In this document: piece by piece, positions 36,226 to 47,161 of the stretch
How the letters are laid out: each line of letters begins with the position of its first letter
Position numbering within the stretch: the stretch's first letter is position 1
NCBI RefSeq assembly: GCF_001316265.1
Contig: NZ_BBDN01000007.1
Location: 1-64,000 of the forward strand
From: Vulcanisaeta sp. JCM 16159
Lineage (GTDB): Archaea; Thermoproteota; Thermoprotei; Thermoproteales; Thermocladiaceae
Direction: 5' to 3'
DNA length: 64,000 nt
Notes under the pieces: model-generated
Database searches by the model: none
Told to the model about the DNA's origin: nothing
What the model saw: the letters and a program-made list of their open reading frames with translations, nothing else
Program-made: the position numbers and the translations under genes

Positions 36226-37179
36226 CTACTTTGTTGTTAACGATTCCGTGAATTGTACATATAATTTTTCCAGGGTCTTTATAGCATTGTCATTTAGGTA
36301 ATTGCCGTCAGCGGCGCCGGCGTACTTCGTTAATTCCTCAATGCTTGTTGCTGTAATCATTACCGTGCTAATTGGGTAGGAAAGCACGTACTTAATGGCT
36401 AGGGTCTCAAGGTCCATGCCGAGGGACTGGGCTATGGGCTTAATCCTCGTATTCGTGAAATCAAGTGCCTTAATTAACCAGTTCCTATCCCTTAGGTTTC
36501 TGTGGTCATTTGGTCCGAAGTTTATGTCCTGCCTACTCGTTAGTACGTTTGATGCATGTGGAACCCTGGTTATCAAGCCGACTGACCTATCAACACCACG
36601 CCTTATCAATGACCTGCCAGGCTCCTGCTCCAGAATGTTGAACACGAACATTATTGACTCATAACCCTCATCAATGGCGGCCAGACCCTCACCGAGAACG
36701 TTTGTCTCTGGACCGAGGGCCACGCCCAAGTGCTCGACGTACCCATCCTCCACAAGCTTTAGTAAGGCTTTGTGTAATTCCTTGTCCCTAATTACATTGA
36801 TTGGTGGGTTGTGGAGTTGAAGGAGTGTTATTTTCCTACCCAGCCTATTGAAGGATTCCCTGACAGCATTAACGATGTAATTAACGCTGAAGTTCTGGAC
36901 ATGTCTACCATTAATTATTTTACTAATCTCATAACCAACCTTAGTGAATACATTAACGTCATAACCCCTGAGGACTTCACCAAGTATTTTCTCACTAAGC
37001 CCATCGCCATACATGTCCGCGGTATCGAACGTATTAATGCCTAGGTCTAAAGCCCTCCTTATTAGGGCCATGTCGTGGTCGCGGTCATGCACTCCATACA
37101 TGCCCGTACCAATAACCCAAGCGCCGAAGCTAACCTCCGAAACCTTAATGCCAGTACTACCCAGGACTCTATAGTGCAT
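36226..37179 (-). CDS. aldo/keto reductase
   Basis: This intact 317-residue enzyme begins MHYRVLGSTGIKVSEVSFGA. The AKR tetrad is visible: NTFDTADMYGDGLSEKILGE (Asp and Tyr), VNVFTKVGYE (Lys) and ITLLQLHNPP (His). The C-terminal half has LAIKYVLSYPISTVMITATS, the NADPH-binding end of the barrel. Substrate unknown. It stands alone between the VapBC pair and the PaREP1 gene. Confidence 0.92.
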   Translation of the reverse strand: MHYRVLGSTGIKVSEVSFGAWVIGTGMYGVHDRDHDMALIRRALDLGINTFDTADMYGDGLSEKILGEVLRGYDVNVFTKVGYEISKIINGRHVQNFSVNYIVNAVRESFNRLGRKITLLQLHNPPINVIRDKELHKALLKLVEDGYVEHLGVALGPETNVLGEGLAAIDEGYESIMFVFNILEQEPGRSLIRRGVDRSVGLITRVPHASNVLTSRQDINFGPNDHRNLRDRNWLIKALDFTNTRIKPIAQSLGMDLETLAIKYVLSYPISTVMITATSIEELTKYAGAADGNYLNDNAIKTLEKLYVQFTESLTTK

Positions 37180-37293
37180 TATTCATGGCTTCTACGGACC
37201 TGGTTATAAACGCGGATTGAGTGACCAGACACTATAACTGGTGCTGGCATTGCATAGAGTTTATTAGTTCATGAAGTTAATTAATGCCTAGCC

Positions 37294-37826
37294 ATGGAGC
37301 TTCCAAAGCCCTGGTTTGACATTGATGGTTATAGGAGGACGAGACTTCTTGAGACTAGGTACGAGGCTGAGATAGCGATTAACATGCTTAGAGAGGGATT
37401 AGTTAGAAACGCCGCTGGTAAGGCGTTTCAGGCATGGAAATCATTCCTCGCGGCAATATCCACAGGCGAAATTAATGAATTGAGCAAGGTGTATAGGCGT
37501 AGGGTTAAGGTTAGGGGATTGAGGGAAAGGATTAATGAGGCGCTGTATGTTATTGCTTCATGCCAACGACTAGGATGTTTGAAGTATCAAAGATACTTAG
37601 CACCCTCAATCCCATGATACCATACCTAACCCTGGCGTCCCTTGAATTGCATAGGTACCAGTATAATGGGCCTGACAGGGAGGGCGTATTCAGTGTATTT
37701 AGAAACGATGATGATGCCAGGGAATTCATTTGTAAATTTCTAAGTGACATGGCAACCATATATCGGGAACTAGTTAAGGAGGAATTCATAGACCTAACAC
37801 AGTGTAAGCAAGCTAAGAGTGCCTAA
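37294..37826 (+). CDS. PaREP1-family protein (one frameshift)
   Basis: The first frame reads MELPKPWFDIDGYRRTRLLE, TRYEAEIAINMLREGLVRNA and AGKAFQAWKSFLAAISTGEI, a near-consensus PaREP1 start. It shifts near 37565 to the frame PTTRMFEVSKILSTLNPMIP, LASLELHRYQYNGPDREGVF and MATIYRELVKEEF, ending at 37826. About 177 aa. The family is helical, of unknown function and confined to Thermoproteales and relatives. It is better conserved than the copy at 12756-13286. Confidence 0.75.
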
Positions 37827-38282
37827 ATCACTGCATCTGGCTGCGGTCTATATATCCCGTGAAAATTACGGTTCAGGTCATCGAGTATTTAATTAATAAA
37901 TAAACTATTTAATTAATCAATAATTATACATATAGTATTTATGCCATAGCCCAATGCGCGCGCCCGCACCCGCTCACGCAGGACTCTATTTCAGTCACGC
38001 ATAGACAGGAATACTCGCATTACAGCAATTAATACCTATAATACCTAAAGTTATAATTTAAGCCTAGGTGACTATCATCCTTATGAATTACTTAGTATTA
38101 CCTCATACTTCCATGCTTTTCCAAAGAATCATCAATGCCCAAACCTATCATTAAGGATAGAAATAAAGATATAAGTTGTGTGAATTTACGAAAAATATTA
38201 AACCAGGAATTTCCTATAGTGCCGTGATGAAATTGACAAAGATTTATAACAAAGGCTTATAAAATTAATAAAAGCATTCTTA
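37827..38282. other. AT-rich gene-free stretch with direct repeats and a GC island
   Basis: No gene is supported in these 456 bases. TATTTAATTAAT occurs at 37886-37897 and 37906-37917, 20 bases apart. A GC-rich patch (about 37954-37980, with GCGCGCGCCCGCACCCG) stands out in otherwise AT-rich DNA. TTATAAAA (about 38258-38265) is a TATA box for the gene starting at 38283. Confidence 0.4.
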
Positions 38283-39127
38283 GTGATGAAAAGAGCATTT
38301 GTGATAACCGCACTAGTCATTACCGTGATTATCATAGCTGTAGCAATTGCCGTATTAAGATTATCAATGCAATCTGCATCGCCTATGAGTTACGTTAATA
38401 ATCTCAAGGAGCTACTGATTAATGGCTCCTTCACTGCAACGTATAATAGAAGCTTTATGGAGACGATAAAAACAAGTTATGGCTATCAGCGAACCGCGCA
38501 GTGCAATGAAACTACGCAATATGGCATTGGGTCAATTAATGGCGATAGGGTCTTCATCAACACCGAGGAGACTTCATGCACGCCCTCTAACATACCCATT
38601 CTACCCACGGCGGAATCGGCTTATTGGACTAACGGAACGAGCATGTGCTTTGCAGTATACTCAATGGTGAATAACCGTAGTGAGGAAATCATCAATTGCT
38701 ACCCTCCTGGGACATACCCACTGCTTAGGGTTTTCATGCCGTTTAACGAGTTGCTGGGCAATGCCACATTCAACCTAGTCACCAGCGGGTACAGCGCTAA
38801 TTACTCAGTGATTACGCATATTCACTATGTAAATACCACTAAATGGAGCGGCCAAACAATCTACTGCTTCCAGGTAATTAGCAACATAACTTTAGCACAA
38901 AGTGCGGCACAGGGTTATCGTAATATTGCTATTTTAACCTCATTAACATGCATATTACCTAATGGTTTGCCAGCCATTACGATATTTAATGAGACAGCAA
39001 TAACGAAGTTATCACCAAACGTAGTCACGTATACAACTATGCAGGCAGATCTGAACTAATAAACTACACACTGAATTACTTCAACACAACGGCGTTTAAT
39101 GAATTAATATCAATGGTAAAAGGCTAG
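38283..39127 (+). CDS. exported protein with N-terminal anchor, unknown (one frameshift)
   Basis: GTG 38283 or ATG 38286 follows a TATA box at leaderless distance. The N-terminus MKRAFVITALVITVIIIAVA is a signal anchor. The ectodomain has many NxS/T sites (NGSF, NRSF, NETT, NGTS, NNRS) and several Cys (AQCNETT, TSCTPSN, SMCFAVY, NCYPPG, YCFQVIS, TCILPN), suggesting disulfides. The printed frame stops at 39059, and a shift near 39030 gives YNYAGRSELINYTLNYF, then NTTAFNELISMVKG to 39127. About 280 aa. No family recognised. Confidence 0.6.
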
Positions 39128-39458
39128 GAATTCTAAATTAAGCATTATATAATGCCTAGGAATCAGGGAAGAAAAACTAGCTATAATTAGATAGTGGTAT
39201 TGCTATATTTCCAATACTTGTGTTTAATATGACATACCCGTAGGATATTTTAACAGCGTTAATTGAGGAGGTATAATTATGTACAGTTCACTAATAGTGT
39301 GATGAACTGATTGTCATGATTATTGGATTTCCTAATTCACATAAGACTGGTAATGAACCGTGATAAACAATAGACACTGTAGTCATTAATGACTATGACC
39401 CTGGTCGAAGGATCTCTTTAATATTGGATTATTAACTACTGAGGTTAAGAATCCATGA
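39128..39458. other. gene-free stretch
   Basis: No gene is supported. A strong GAGGAGGT Shine-Dalgarno-like sequence (about 39267-39274) precedes ATG 39280, but the frame stops after seven codons (MYSSLIV). It may be a gene remnant or a frame cut by a sequence error. No RNA structure or repeat stands out. Confidence 0.35.
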
Positions 39459-40147
39459 TTACTGCCCTTGCCCCGCCATGCCCTCTGGCGTTATTACCTT
39501 TATCCCCATCCTCTCCGCCATGACCCTTACGTAGTCAGGGTTCTTATCGCCTATGTATGGCGTTATTGCCAGTACCCTATCAACTGTTTTGCCCGTGGCC
39601 TTCATGTAGAGCTCGGCCTTGCGCTTAATGATTATTAAGTCACTCCTCATTATTACTGATGATATTTCCATAATCATGGTGATATTATCCTTAACAATTA
39701 CGTCAAGCTCTATTTCGCTTGGGTACCATAGACGTAGCCGTCTGCGTCGTAGTACAGCCACTTCTCAACTGTGTAGTCTGCATCCCTAAGGATCTCCCTC
39801 ACGCCATCCCTAAAGGCGTCCTCATTAACCACGCCCCAACGGGCACCAAGGGCATCAAGTTTAATGGATAGGAACTTAATCTGACTATCAACATACCTCC
39901 TCAGTTCCTCGACATCCCTTTTAGTAACCATCGTGTCCTTAATCATCTGTACCTCCTTCCTTAATTCTTCGAATTTATCATCTACGTACTTCCTCAATTC
40001 CTCGATATCGTGCTTCGTAGCTAGGTTTTGCCATGGCGTTAATTTGGCGAGGGCTTGGTAAATAATCTCGGGCCTTGAAACGAGAACCTCAACTAAGATA
40101 TTTGGGTTCTCCAGCAAAACCCTCTTGATCTCCTCGGCCAGCGACAC
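39459..40147 (-). CDS. DUF3782-type PD-(D/E)XK nuclease-like protein (one frameshift)
   Basis: The first frame starts MSLAEEIKRVLLENPNILVE, has a coiled coil (EELRKYVDDKFEELRKEVQM, KRDVEELRRYVDSQIKF), then ARWGVVNEDAFRDGVREIL and DADGYVYG. A shift near 39725 joins PSEIELDVIVKDNITMIMEI and LYMKATGKTVDRVLAITPYI to IKVITPEG. This is the architecture of crenarchaeal DUF3782 proteins: tail, coiled coil, PD-(D/E)XK-like core. The core shows ELDVIVKD (Asp) but EISSVI where E-x-K is usual, so the Lys is missing or displaced and activity is uncertain. About 229 aa. Confidence 0.72.
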
Positions 40148-40207
40148 TACGGGTCATGCTTCACATCCTTAAATTTAAATCTATGGTTTCACTTAGCCGT
40201 GATGCGA

Positions 40208-40957
40208 TTAGGAATTGCACTTAATACTTATTAGTTCCACGTTACCCAATCCATTAATCATTATTGCGGTGTCTGTGGCGTTTATGAACCGGTCTATCCA
40301 CGAACCCATGTTGGCTATGCGTAGTCCATTATTTATGTTAGGTACATGCGTGTGCCCAATCACGACCCAATCATCCCTCCCAGCCCTCAGTATGAACCTA
40401 ACCAACTTGTCGTATGAACCATTAAGTAGTTTATTCATTAGTGATGCAATTAATCCGTTCTTAACAACGTAATCGCCATGCAGGAACCAGAAGGCCCTAC
40501 TGCCTATGACCAGCTTCATTACTCCATGAATTACCCTAACGCTAACGCCATCAATACCGTACCTAACCTCCTTATGATTAATTCTCGGGTCGTGATCATA
40601 CATAGCTATCACATAGATCACCTCCCTCAATCCATTAATGCCCGCCAGGTTTAGGCGATGTATCAATTCATGAATATGGTTCTGACTTAGTACTTGCCCA
40701 TGCGCTCTGTCAAATAGGTCTCCATTAATAACAAGGTAAATGCCATCCTTACCTAAGCTCCTTAGGTAATTACCAATGCAGCCCAGGTCTCTCCTATTTG
40801 ATTCTAGGTGTAGGTCTGATATGGCGATTATTAATGGGTCATTGTTCAACTCCATAGTTGCCACGTGGGCATTGCTGTACGTGAATGGCATTTCGTAAAT
40901 CATCAATGCAATGATTAGTCCCAGTGTTAGTAATGCCGTAATTACCACTTGGTTCAT
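40208..40957 (-). CDS. membrane-anchored calcineurin-like metallophosphoesterase
   Basis: This 249-residue protein has an N-terminal membrane helix (VVITALLTLGLIIALMIYEM). It then shows the phosphoesterase motifs IIAISDLHLES (D-x-H), LVINGDLFDRA (GDxxD), FWFLHGDYVV (H) and VVIGHTHVPNI (GHxH). The usual GNHD is replaced by MYDHDPRI, where the motif's Gly-Asn is changed but His-Asp is kept. Substrate unknown; a lipid-phosphate (UDP-DAGn hydrolase-like) or nucleotide role is possible given the membrane anchor. Confidence 0.82.
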   Translation of the reverse strand: MNQVVITALLTLGLIIALMIYEMPFTYSNAHVATMELNNDPLIIAISDLHLESNRRDLGCIGNYLRSLGKDGIYLVINGDLFDRAHGQVLSQNHIHELIHRLNLAGINGLREVIYVIAMYDHDPRINHKEVRYGIDGVSVRVIHGVMKLVIGSRAFWFLHGDYVVKNGLIASLMNKLLNGSYDKLVRFILRAGRDDWVVIGHTHVPNINNGLRIANMGSWIDRFINATDTAIMINGLGNVELISIKCNS

Positions 40958-41195
40958 GATGCGTTTATTTAACGTGCATTATTTAATATTTAATGGTCAG
41001 TACTCCGCCGTTTATCCTCATCGCTCGTGGCCCTTGAACCTCATCACCAATAATTGTTTAAAGTGGGCTTTAGTTTTAAGGCTTTAGTGATGAGATCCTA
41101 GCCGTTGGATATGATGAAGTGGATCACCGGGCTGATCAATCTATATTATCTATAACCCACGCAATGCTTATAAATAGGTAATTCATTGCAAGGCG

Positions 41196-42035
41196 TTGGG
41201 TGGTTTTATTGCCAGGTACGCAATAATCGGGCTTGGTAAAATAGGGACCGCCATAGCCAAGTCCCTAATAAAGTCTGGTGTTGATCCTGCTAGTATAAGT
41301 GGTAGTGTTAGGAGAGTTGAGAGCGTTAGTAGGGTTAGGCATGAATTACCCGACGTGTTTGTGTCCACGAACAATGCGGAGGTTGTTAAGGATGCAGACA
41401 TTGTAATACTGGCTGTTAAGCCGTATCAAGTCCTCGATGCCTTGATGCCAATACGTAACGTCCTCAGTAGTGATCAGCTACTCATTTCCGTGGTTGCTGG
41501 GGTTACCACCAGTGTTATTGAGGGTATTGTGCCTTCTAAGGTGATTAGGGCCATGCCGAATATAGGCATTGTTATTGAGAGGGGCGTGACCGCCGTTGCG
41601 CCTGGCTCGAGAACGTCCAATGATGATGTTAAGAGGGCATGCGACTTATTTGGTTCCATGGGTAGGTGCATCGTCGTTAATGAGCGTTATATGGATGCGA
41701 TAACGGCCATTAGTGGTTCAGGGCCTGCCTTCATGGCGTTGATACTCGAGGCTCTCTGGGAGGCTGGGCTCCTGCTTGGCGTACCGACCGACATCTCCTG
41801 GGAGTTGGCCGTGGGTACCCTAGAGACGAGTGCCGAATTACTTAGGTTTAGAAAGCCGTGGGAGGTCGTTGAGGAGGTTACGACACCAGGCGGTGTCACC
41901 ATTAGGGGTATCAGGGTTGCCGAGGAGGGTGGTCTTAGGGGCTTGATTATGAGGATGATTGAGGAGACCGCGAGGAGGGGACGTGAGATTAGTCAGGAGA
42001 TTGAAATGAGCATTAGGTCAAAAATCAGTGAGTAG
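41196..42035 (+). CDS. proC: pyrroline-5-carboxylate reductase
   Basis: This intact 279-residue enzyme has the N-terminal Rossmann motif YAIIGLGKIGTAIAKSLIKS, DIVILAVKPYQVLDAL, VSVVAGVTTSVIEGIVPSK-type segment and RAMPNIGIVIERGVTAVAPG. It also has the catalytic/dimer region ITAISGSGPAFMALILEALW and VEEVTTPGGVTIRGIRVAEE ('TSPGGTTI' motif). It makes proline from P5C using NAD(P)H. A TATA box GCTTATAAATA (41168-41178) lies about 24 bases before TTG 41196, which fits a near-leaderless start. Confidence 0.93.
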   Translation: MGGFIARYAIIGLGKIGTAIAKSLIKSGVDPASISGSVRRVESVSRVRHELPDVFVSTNNAEVVKDADIVILAVKPYQVLDALMPIRNVLSSDQLLISVVAGVTTSVIEGIVPSKVIRAMPNIGIVIERGVTAVAPGSRTSNDDVKRACDLFGSMGRCIVVNERYMDAITAISGSGPAFMALILEALWEAGLLLGVPTDISWELAVGTLETSAELLRFRKPWEVVEEVTTPGGVTIRGIRVAEEGGLRGLIMRMIEETARRGREISQEIEMSIRSKISE

Positions 42036-42067
42036 GTACGCAATACTTAATACCTCTGTCAAAATTC

Positions 42068-43233
42068 ATGAACCCCGTGGGGAAGGGCACAAAGAGCGTA
42101 CGTGGCGGTGTTAGGCATGTTAATGATGGCATTGGCTCCATAATCGAGCCCATCTACCAAACATCACTCTTCGACTATAGGGAGCCCGAGCAAAGGCCGT
42201 CCTTACACGGCGTAGTACCACTTAAGTATAGTAGGGAGGATAACCCGACTGTTCATGCCGTGGAGAGCAAGGTGGCCGAGCTCGAGCATGGCATGGACGC
42301 TCTAGGGACCTCCAGTGGTATGGCTGCAATAACCACACTAATTATGTCACTGCTCTCCAGGGACTCCACCGTGCTCATGCCCCTCGACGTCTACGGCTCA
42401 ACGCTGGTCCTCATGGAGAGGTTGAGTAAGTTTGGCGTTAGAACTGTGATTACAGACCCGGGTACCGACAACGTAATTAAATCATTAAGGGGCGGGATCA
42501 ATGTAGTATTCATTGAATCCGTCTCGAACCCACTCCTCAGGGTTTATGATATCCCTGAAATAGTTAAGGCTTCCCACGAGGTTGGCGCCGTCGTGATCGT
42601 CGACAACACCCTAGCCACACCAATAGGGTTAACCCCGATAGACCATGGCGTTGATTTCGTAATACACAGTGCCACTAAATACCTTGGTGGACATAATGAT
42701 GTTGTTGCTGGCTTCATAATCGGCAGTGATGATAGAATTAAGGGTGTTTGGGAGTGGAGAAGATTCCTGGGCACAATCATGGAGCCCTTCACCGCATTCT
42801 TAGTCGATAGGGGACTGAAAACACTACACATTAGGATGAGGACCCACGAGGAGAGTGCCAGGCAGTCGCCGAGTTCCTAATGGATCACCCAAAGATCGAG
42901 AGAGTTTACTACCCATGCCTCGATAATCACGAGACGTACGAAACAGCCAAGAAACTACTCAGTAATTGCGGTGGTATTGTGAGTTTCGAGGTAAAGGGCA
43001 GCCTAAAGGAGGCAATGGCCGTTTATAAGCATGTGAGAATGATAATACCAAGCGTAAGCTTCGGGGGCACCGAGAGCATAATAACACACCCAGCAAGCAC
43101 AACACACGCGCATTGGAGCCCCGAGGATAGGGCCAGGGCGGGCATTAAGGACAACCTACTGAGACTAAGTGTTGGCCTTGAGGACCCCGAGGACATAATT
43201 AACGACCTAAGCCAGGCGCTTAATCATGCTTAA
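42068..43233 (+). CDS. cystathionine gamma-synthase/lyase family PLP enzyme (one frameshift)
   Basis: Two frames meet at about 42865 (ESARQ joined to VAEFLMDHPKIERVYYPC-type sequence). Motifs of the Cys/Met-metabolism PLP family are clear: SIIEPIYQTSLFDYREPEQR, YSREDNPTVHAVESKVAELE, GTSSGMAAITTLIMSLLSRD, ESVSNPLLRVYDIPEIV, IVDNTLATPI and the Schiff-base Lys in DFVIHSATKYLGGHNDVVAG. The C-terminus VSFGGTESIITHPASTTHAH is typical. About 388 aa. It could be a gamma-synthase, gamma-lyase or O-acetylhomoserine sulfhydrylase; the sequence alone does not settle which. Confidence 0.9.
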
Positions 43234-43266
43234 ATAAAAAGTTTAAAGTTAATTCACTTCTTAGTT

Positions 43267-44290
43267 GTGGCCTTTCGTGACCAAACAGTAAGTGAGAGGT
43301 ACGATGTAATGGCTATAATCTATTTGTTATCATTTTTGAGTAGGTTTTTATTTACGTACATATTTTTATGGGCATTATTTACCTCAGGTACCAGTGGGTT
43401 TAGGTTATTCCTATTAACAATTACCTACTCACTATCAAATCTCGCCACCTTTATGCTGATTCAGGGTTGCCAGGGCTCTTTACTCCTTTACGTCCTTATT
43501 TCTTATCATTAACCTTCTCGATCTACGACTATTCATCGCAGCACTACTCATGGGTATGTTAAGCGTCCACATATCCTCAGTGCTGCCAGGCCTAATTAAT
43601 AAGGAGAGACTTAGTCGTGTAAACTCGGAGAGGGTTATCATGGGCTCGCTGGGTGACTTAGTGGGTGTTGCGATGGCTCTGATTGTTAAGCCCACCTGGC
43701 TTTATCTAGCAATACCCCTCTACCTGCTGACGATGTTACTCCCACGGTTTGAGTATAAGGGAAGCGAGAGGCTCATCTTTTCCGAGGCTAGGTTGGTCTA
43801 CCTTATCTCATTTCTATTGGGCATAGCTATAGCCTAACCCCAACACTCATGGCCATGTGGTCCAGGGGCAGCGCCTACGAGTTAGCCCTAATATATTCAG
43901 CACCACCAGTAAGTGGTGTAATCAGCGGTCTCCTTGGCCGTAGGTTATTGAAACTAGGGCGTGAGTTAATAATTGCCATCGTCTCCGTGATTGTTATGGC
44001 TACCGCCACTGGATTAATGGGTGTTGTAAGTAATCCCATAATTGCCTGGGCCCTCGCCTTAACCCGCTGGTTCTTCATGGCCATGTTCGGTACAGCCATA
44101 ACAACATTCATACAACTCAGGTGGAGGAGGGATGCATTACCTGGGGTATTCTCCACAAGCCGTTGTGGGAGAGTCTGGGAGACTCACAGGGGCCTTCCTA
44201 GTATTGCCCTTAACGTCAATGACCGTGCAGTGGGCCTTCACAACCGCAGCCCTAATAACCCTAACAGCAGCGCTCGCATTACTGCCATAA
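43267..44290 (+). CDS. MFS-type transporter (about three frameshifts)
   Basis: Four frames join into about 340 aa with ten or more membrane helices. The GTG 43267 frame reads VMAIIYLLSFLSRFLFTYIF. The second, near 43500, leads to GMLSVHISSVLPGLINKERL and RVNSERVIMGSLGDLVGVAM. The third (from about 43840) has YSAPPVSGVISGLLGRRLLK and the last, near 44140, VVGESGRLTGAFLVLPLTSM, with the stop at 44290. The loop 'SGLLGRRLLKLGREL' fits the inter-helix motif of major facilitator proteins. Substrate unknown. Confidence 0.65.
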
Positions 44291-44459
44291 TAGGCATAAG
44301 AATTATTAGAAAATTAACAAAAGAATATTAAGACTCTCTCGTTAAACGTGAAATACCATAGAGCTTATAATTATGAATTTTATGAATTAACCTTCGGTAA
44401 TTGCTCATAACCAATAAGCACGCTGAATTGCTTAAAAACCATTCAGTGCATTATCAGTA

Positions 44460-45360
44460 ATGCAGACACAGAGGCTACAAAAACTTTCAGACAACGTATA
44501 CGTAGTACCTGGTAGGACGAATGCCGGTGTACTAGTCATAGACAATAATGAGTGCGTGATAGTTGATACGGGAATTGATGAGGACTCAGGGCGTAGAATA
44601 CTCAATGCCATTAAGCCCCTAAACCTGAGGGTTCGGGCCATAATCAATACGCACCACCATGCAGACCACATCGGCGGTAATGCATTAATCGTTAAAAGGA
44701 GCGGTGCCGCCGTCTACGCAACACCTGAGGATAAACCTTCATAGAGAGGCCCGTGCTTGAGCCACTCTACCTCTTCGGCTCCTTCCCACCCAAGTTACTT
44801 AGGACTAAGCTCCTCGAGGCTGAGGGTGTGCCGGTTAGGGATTTGGATGACATACGTAAGGAGGTGGGATTTGAAGCAATACCACTACCAGGGCATACGA
44901 TGGGCATGGCTGGGATATCCTACGGTAATGTATTGTTCACGGCCGATGCATTCTTCCCATTAGACGTTATTCGAAAATATGGAGCGCCATACCACTTAAA
45001 TGCTGGTCTTGCGCTTAAAAGCCTTAGGAAGCTCTCTGAGGGTGTGAGTAGATATGAATATGTCGTGCCGGCCCACGGCGATATACTGAAGCTCAGGATG
45101 CTATTAACGTAATTAATGAAAATATTAATGCAATAAATAGGTTGAGGGAACTTGTCCTCAATAGCATTAATGATTCCGTGGCGCTTGAGGACTTAATTGT
45201 GAAGATATTCTCGTTGCTAGGTATAAGCATTGATTCACCACATAATTACCTACTTAACCGCTCCGCGCTGCTCTCATACGTTGCCTGGCTGACTGACGAT
45301 GGTTTACTAACTATTGATACCGTGGGTAATAAACTGATCGTCTCAAGGTCGAGGAAGTGA
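44460..45360 (+). CDS. metallo-beta-lactamase fold hydrolase (two frameshifts)
   Basis: ATG 44460 sits about 25 bases after CTTAAAAACC (44431-44440). The first frame has NVYVVPGRTNAGVLVIDNNE, IVDTGIDEDSGRRILNAI and the metal motif INTHHHADHIGGNALIV (HxHxDH). After a shift near 44742, VGFEAIPLPGHTMGMAGISY supplies the next His, LFTADAFFPLD the bridging Asp and YVVPAHGDILKL the last His. A shift near 45100 adds a helical C-terminal domain (LRELVLNSINDSVALEDLIV) ending at 45360. About 300 aa. Glyoxalase II-like or related hydrolase. Confidence 0.85.
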
Positions 45361-45441
45361 TATTTTAACTGAACTGGTATCTCCCTTCTAAATGCCATTG
45401 ACTTAGGGCGTTGTTTTATATTCACGTGGCTTAGCCATGCC

Positions 45442-46621
45442 TTGATGAGTACGCCCCGTAGGAAGGTAGTCATTGTTGGTGGTGGGATTGCTGGGTTAAC
45501 AATCGCGAATACGCTGGTTGAGAGGGCTAAGGACTTAGTCGAGGTCACGGTGATAACTAGGGATAGACACTACGTGGGTGGACCCACGAGACCATTACTA
45601 CTGACTAACGAGGAGGAGTATGGCAGGATCATCAGGGGTTATGAGGAGGTTGGGTTGAAGGGTGTTAATGTCGTTACGGGTGACGTGGTTAGTATTGACC
45701 CTGGCAATAGGGTCGTTAATTACGCCGAAACCCTACTCGGCAATAAAGTAAGGAGCATAGGCTATGATTACCTGGTACTGGCGCCTGGCGTGGTCTTTGA
45801 CGGCTCGTCAATAAACGGCTATGATAAGTACTGGTACGTGAACGCGAACGTTTACGACCCAGGCAGGGTTCATGTGCTTAAAAATAGGGTGTGGAGCATG
45901 AATGAGGGCACTGTGGTTGTATACGCACCAAAGGCTCCTTATAGATGCGCCCCTGCACCAACGGAAACGGCATTGCTTATTCATACGATACTCAAGTACA
46001 GAGGTGTTAGGGATAAGGTTAGGATAATACACATTGATGCGAATGATAAGACGCAACCGCCTGTAATAGCTGACGTTGTTAAGGTGATTTATGATAAGGC
46101 GGGCATTGAATTAATCACTAACCAGGAAATAATTGAAATGAACGATAGGGAAGTCGTGACAAGGAGCGGCGAGAGGTATAGGTACGACCTACTGGCAATG
46201 CTTGAACCAACAGGGCCCCGTCATTCATTAGGGATACCGGCCTAGGCACTGATTGGGTTGAGGTTAGGTCGCCGACAGACCTGAGAAGTCCTAAGTTCGA
46301 TGATGTACTCGCCGCTGGTGATGTGGCGAAACTGCCATATCCAAAGAACCAGGAGATCGCGTTCGAAAGTGCATTATTTGCAACAAATAAGATCCTAGAG
46401 GACTTGGCAGCAATGAGGGGGTGTCTGTGCAGTATGCATTTGTTGGTTGGGCTTATGTTGGTAATGTTGAGGGTAGGTTGGAGACCGTTAGCGTTCAATT
46501 CGGCTTTGACTATACACAGCAACCACCAAAGCCGAGTAAGGATCCTGAGCCTAAGAGGGATTACACTGTGCAGAAGGATCGTTGGATGCAGACGTACTTA
46601 AGAAGATTGTTTGGCTACTGA
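45442..46621 (+). CDS. sulfide:quinone reductase-like FAD/NAD oxidoreductase (two frameshifts)
   Basis: ATG 45445 (or TTG 45442) begins the FAD-binding motif [33 protein letters not shown] is the ATG-like motif, and [20 protein letters not shown] holds the Cys-Ala-x-Ala-Pro segment of SQR and flavocytochrome c sulfide dehydrogenases. A shift near 46225 gives [20 protein letters not shown] (the GD motif of the second FAD site). Another, near 46420, gives [20 protein letters not shown] and a Pro/Lys-rich tail. About 390 aa. It likely passes electrons from sulfide or another donor to the membrane. The 3' end overlaps the GNAT gene by 24 bases on opposite strands. Confidence 0.8.
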
Positions 46622-47107
46622 GCAGCATTTACTTATTAATGCCTTAAATTTATCATTCTCGAGTATCATCAAATATGCATCCTCACCGTCATTGTAGTAG
46701 CTCCTTAATATGTCGCGCACGTCAAAGCCGAGCTTCCTATAGAGTGTTATGGCTGGTGTGTTTGATACCCTGACCTCGAGTATCACGTGGTCAATACCCC
46801 TCTCAGCCATTGAGCATATTGACCTGCACATTAATGCGTTGCCAATACCCATCCTCCTGTACTCCTTTAGGACCCCTACTGATATTACGTGACCTCTGCT
46901 AAGGCCCTCTATGCACGATATTATGTAGCCCACGGGCTTACCATCCATGAATGCTATGTAGGAGTAATTTGTGCAGTTTCTGCATAGCCAATTAATGAAG
47001 CCGAGGGTGTACTGCTCACTTAGCTTGAATATCTCTCTTTCGAGACCCACTATTATGTCCATATCATTGTCTGGGTCGCACCTCCGTAATTCAAAGCCGC
47101 TATTCAT
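46598..47107 (-). CDS. GNAT N-acetyltransferase, RimI/NatA-like
   Basis: This intact 169-residue protein has the acetyl-CoA motif [20 protein letters not shown] (V-x-x-x-x-RxxGxG/A), preceded by [15 protein letters not shown]. It then has [20 protein letters not shown] and [20 protein letters not shown], which match the 'LEVRxxNxxAixLYxkLGF...YYxdgEDAyxM' signature of archaeal Ard1/RimI protein N-terminal acetyltransferases. The C-terminal 15 residues overlap the oppositely oriented oxidoreductase gene. Confidence 0.9.
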   Translation of the reverse strand: MNSGFELRRCDPDNDMDIIVGLEREIFKLSEQYTLGFINWLCRNCTNYSYIAFMDGKPVGYIISCIEGLSRGHVISVGVLKEYRRMGIGNALMCRSICSMAERGIDHVILEVRVSNTPAITLYRKLGFDVRDILRSYYNDGEDAYLMILENDKFKALISKCCSVAKQSS

Positions 47108-47161
47108 TTACCATAGACCTGGAAAAGTAATTTAATAAAATATGCCTTAATCACTTATTGA

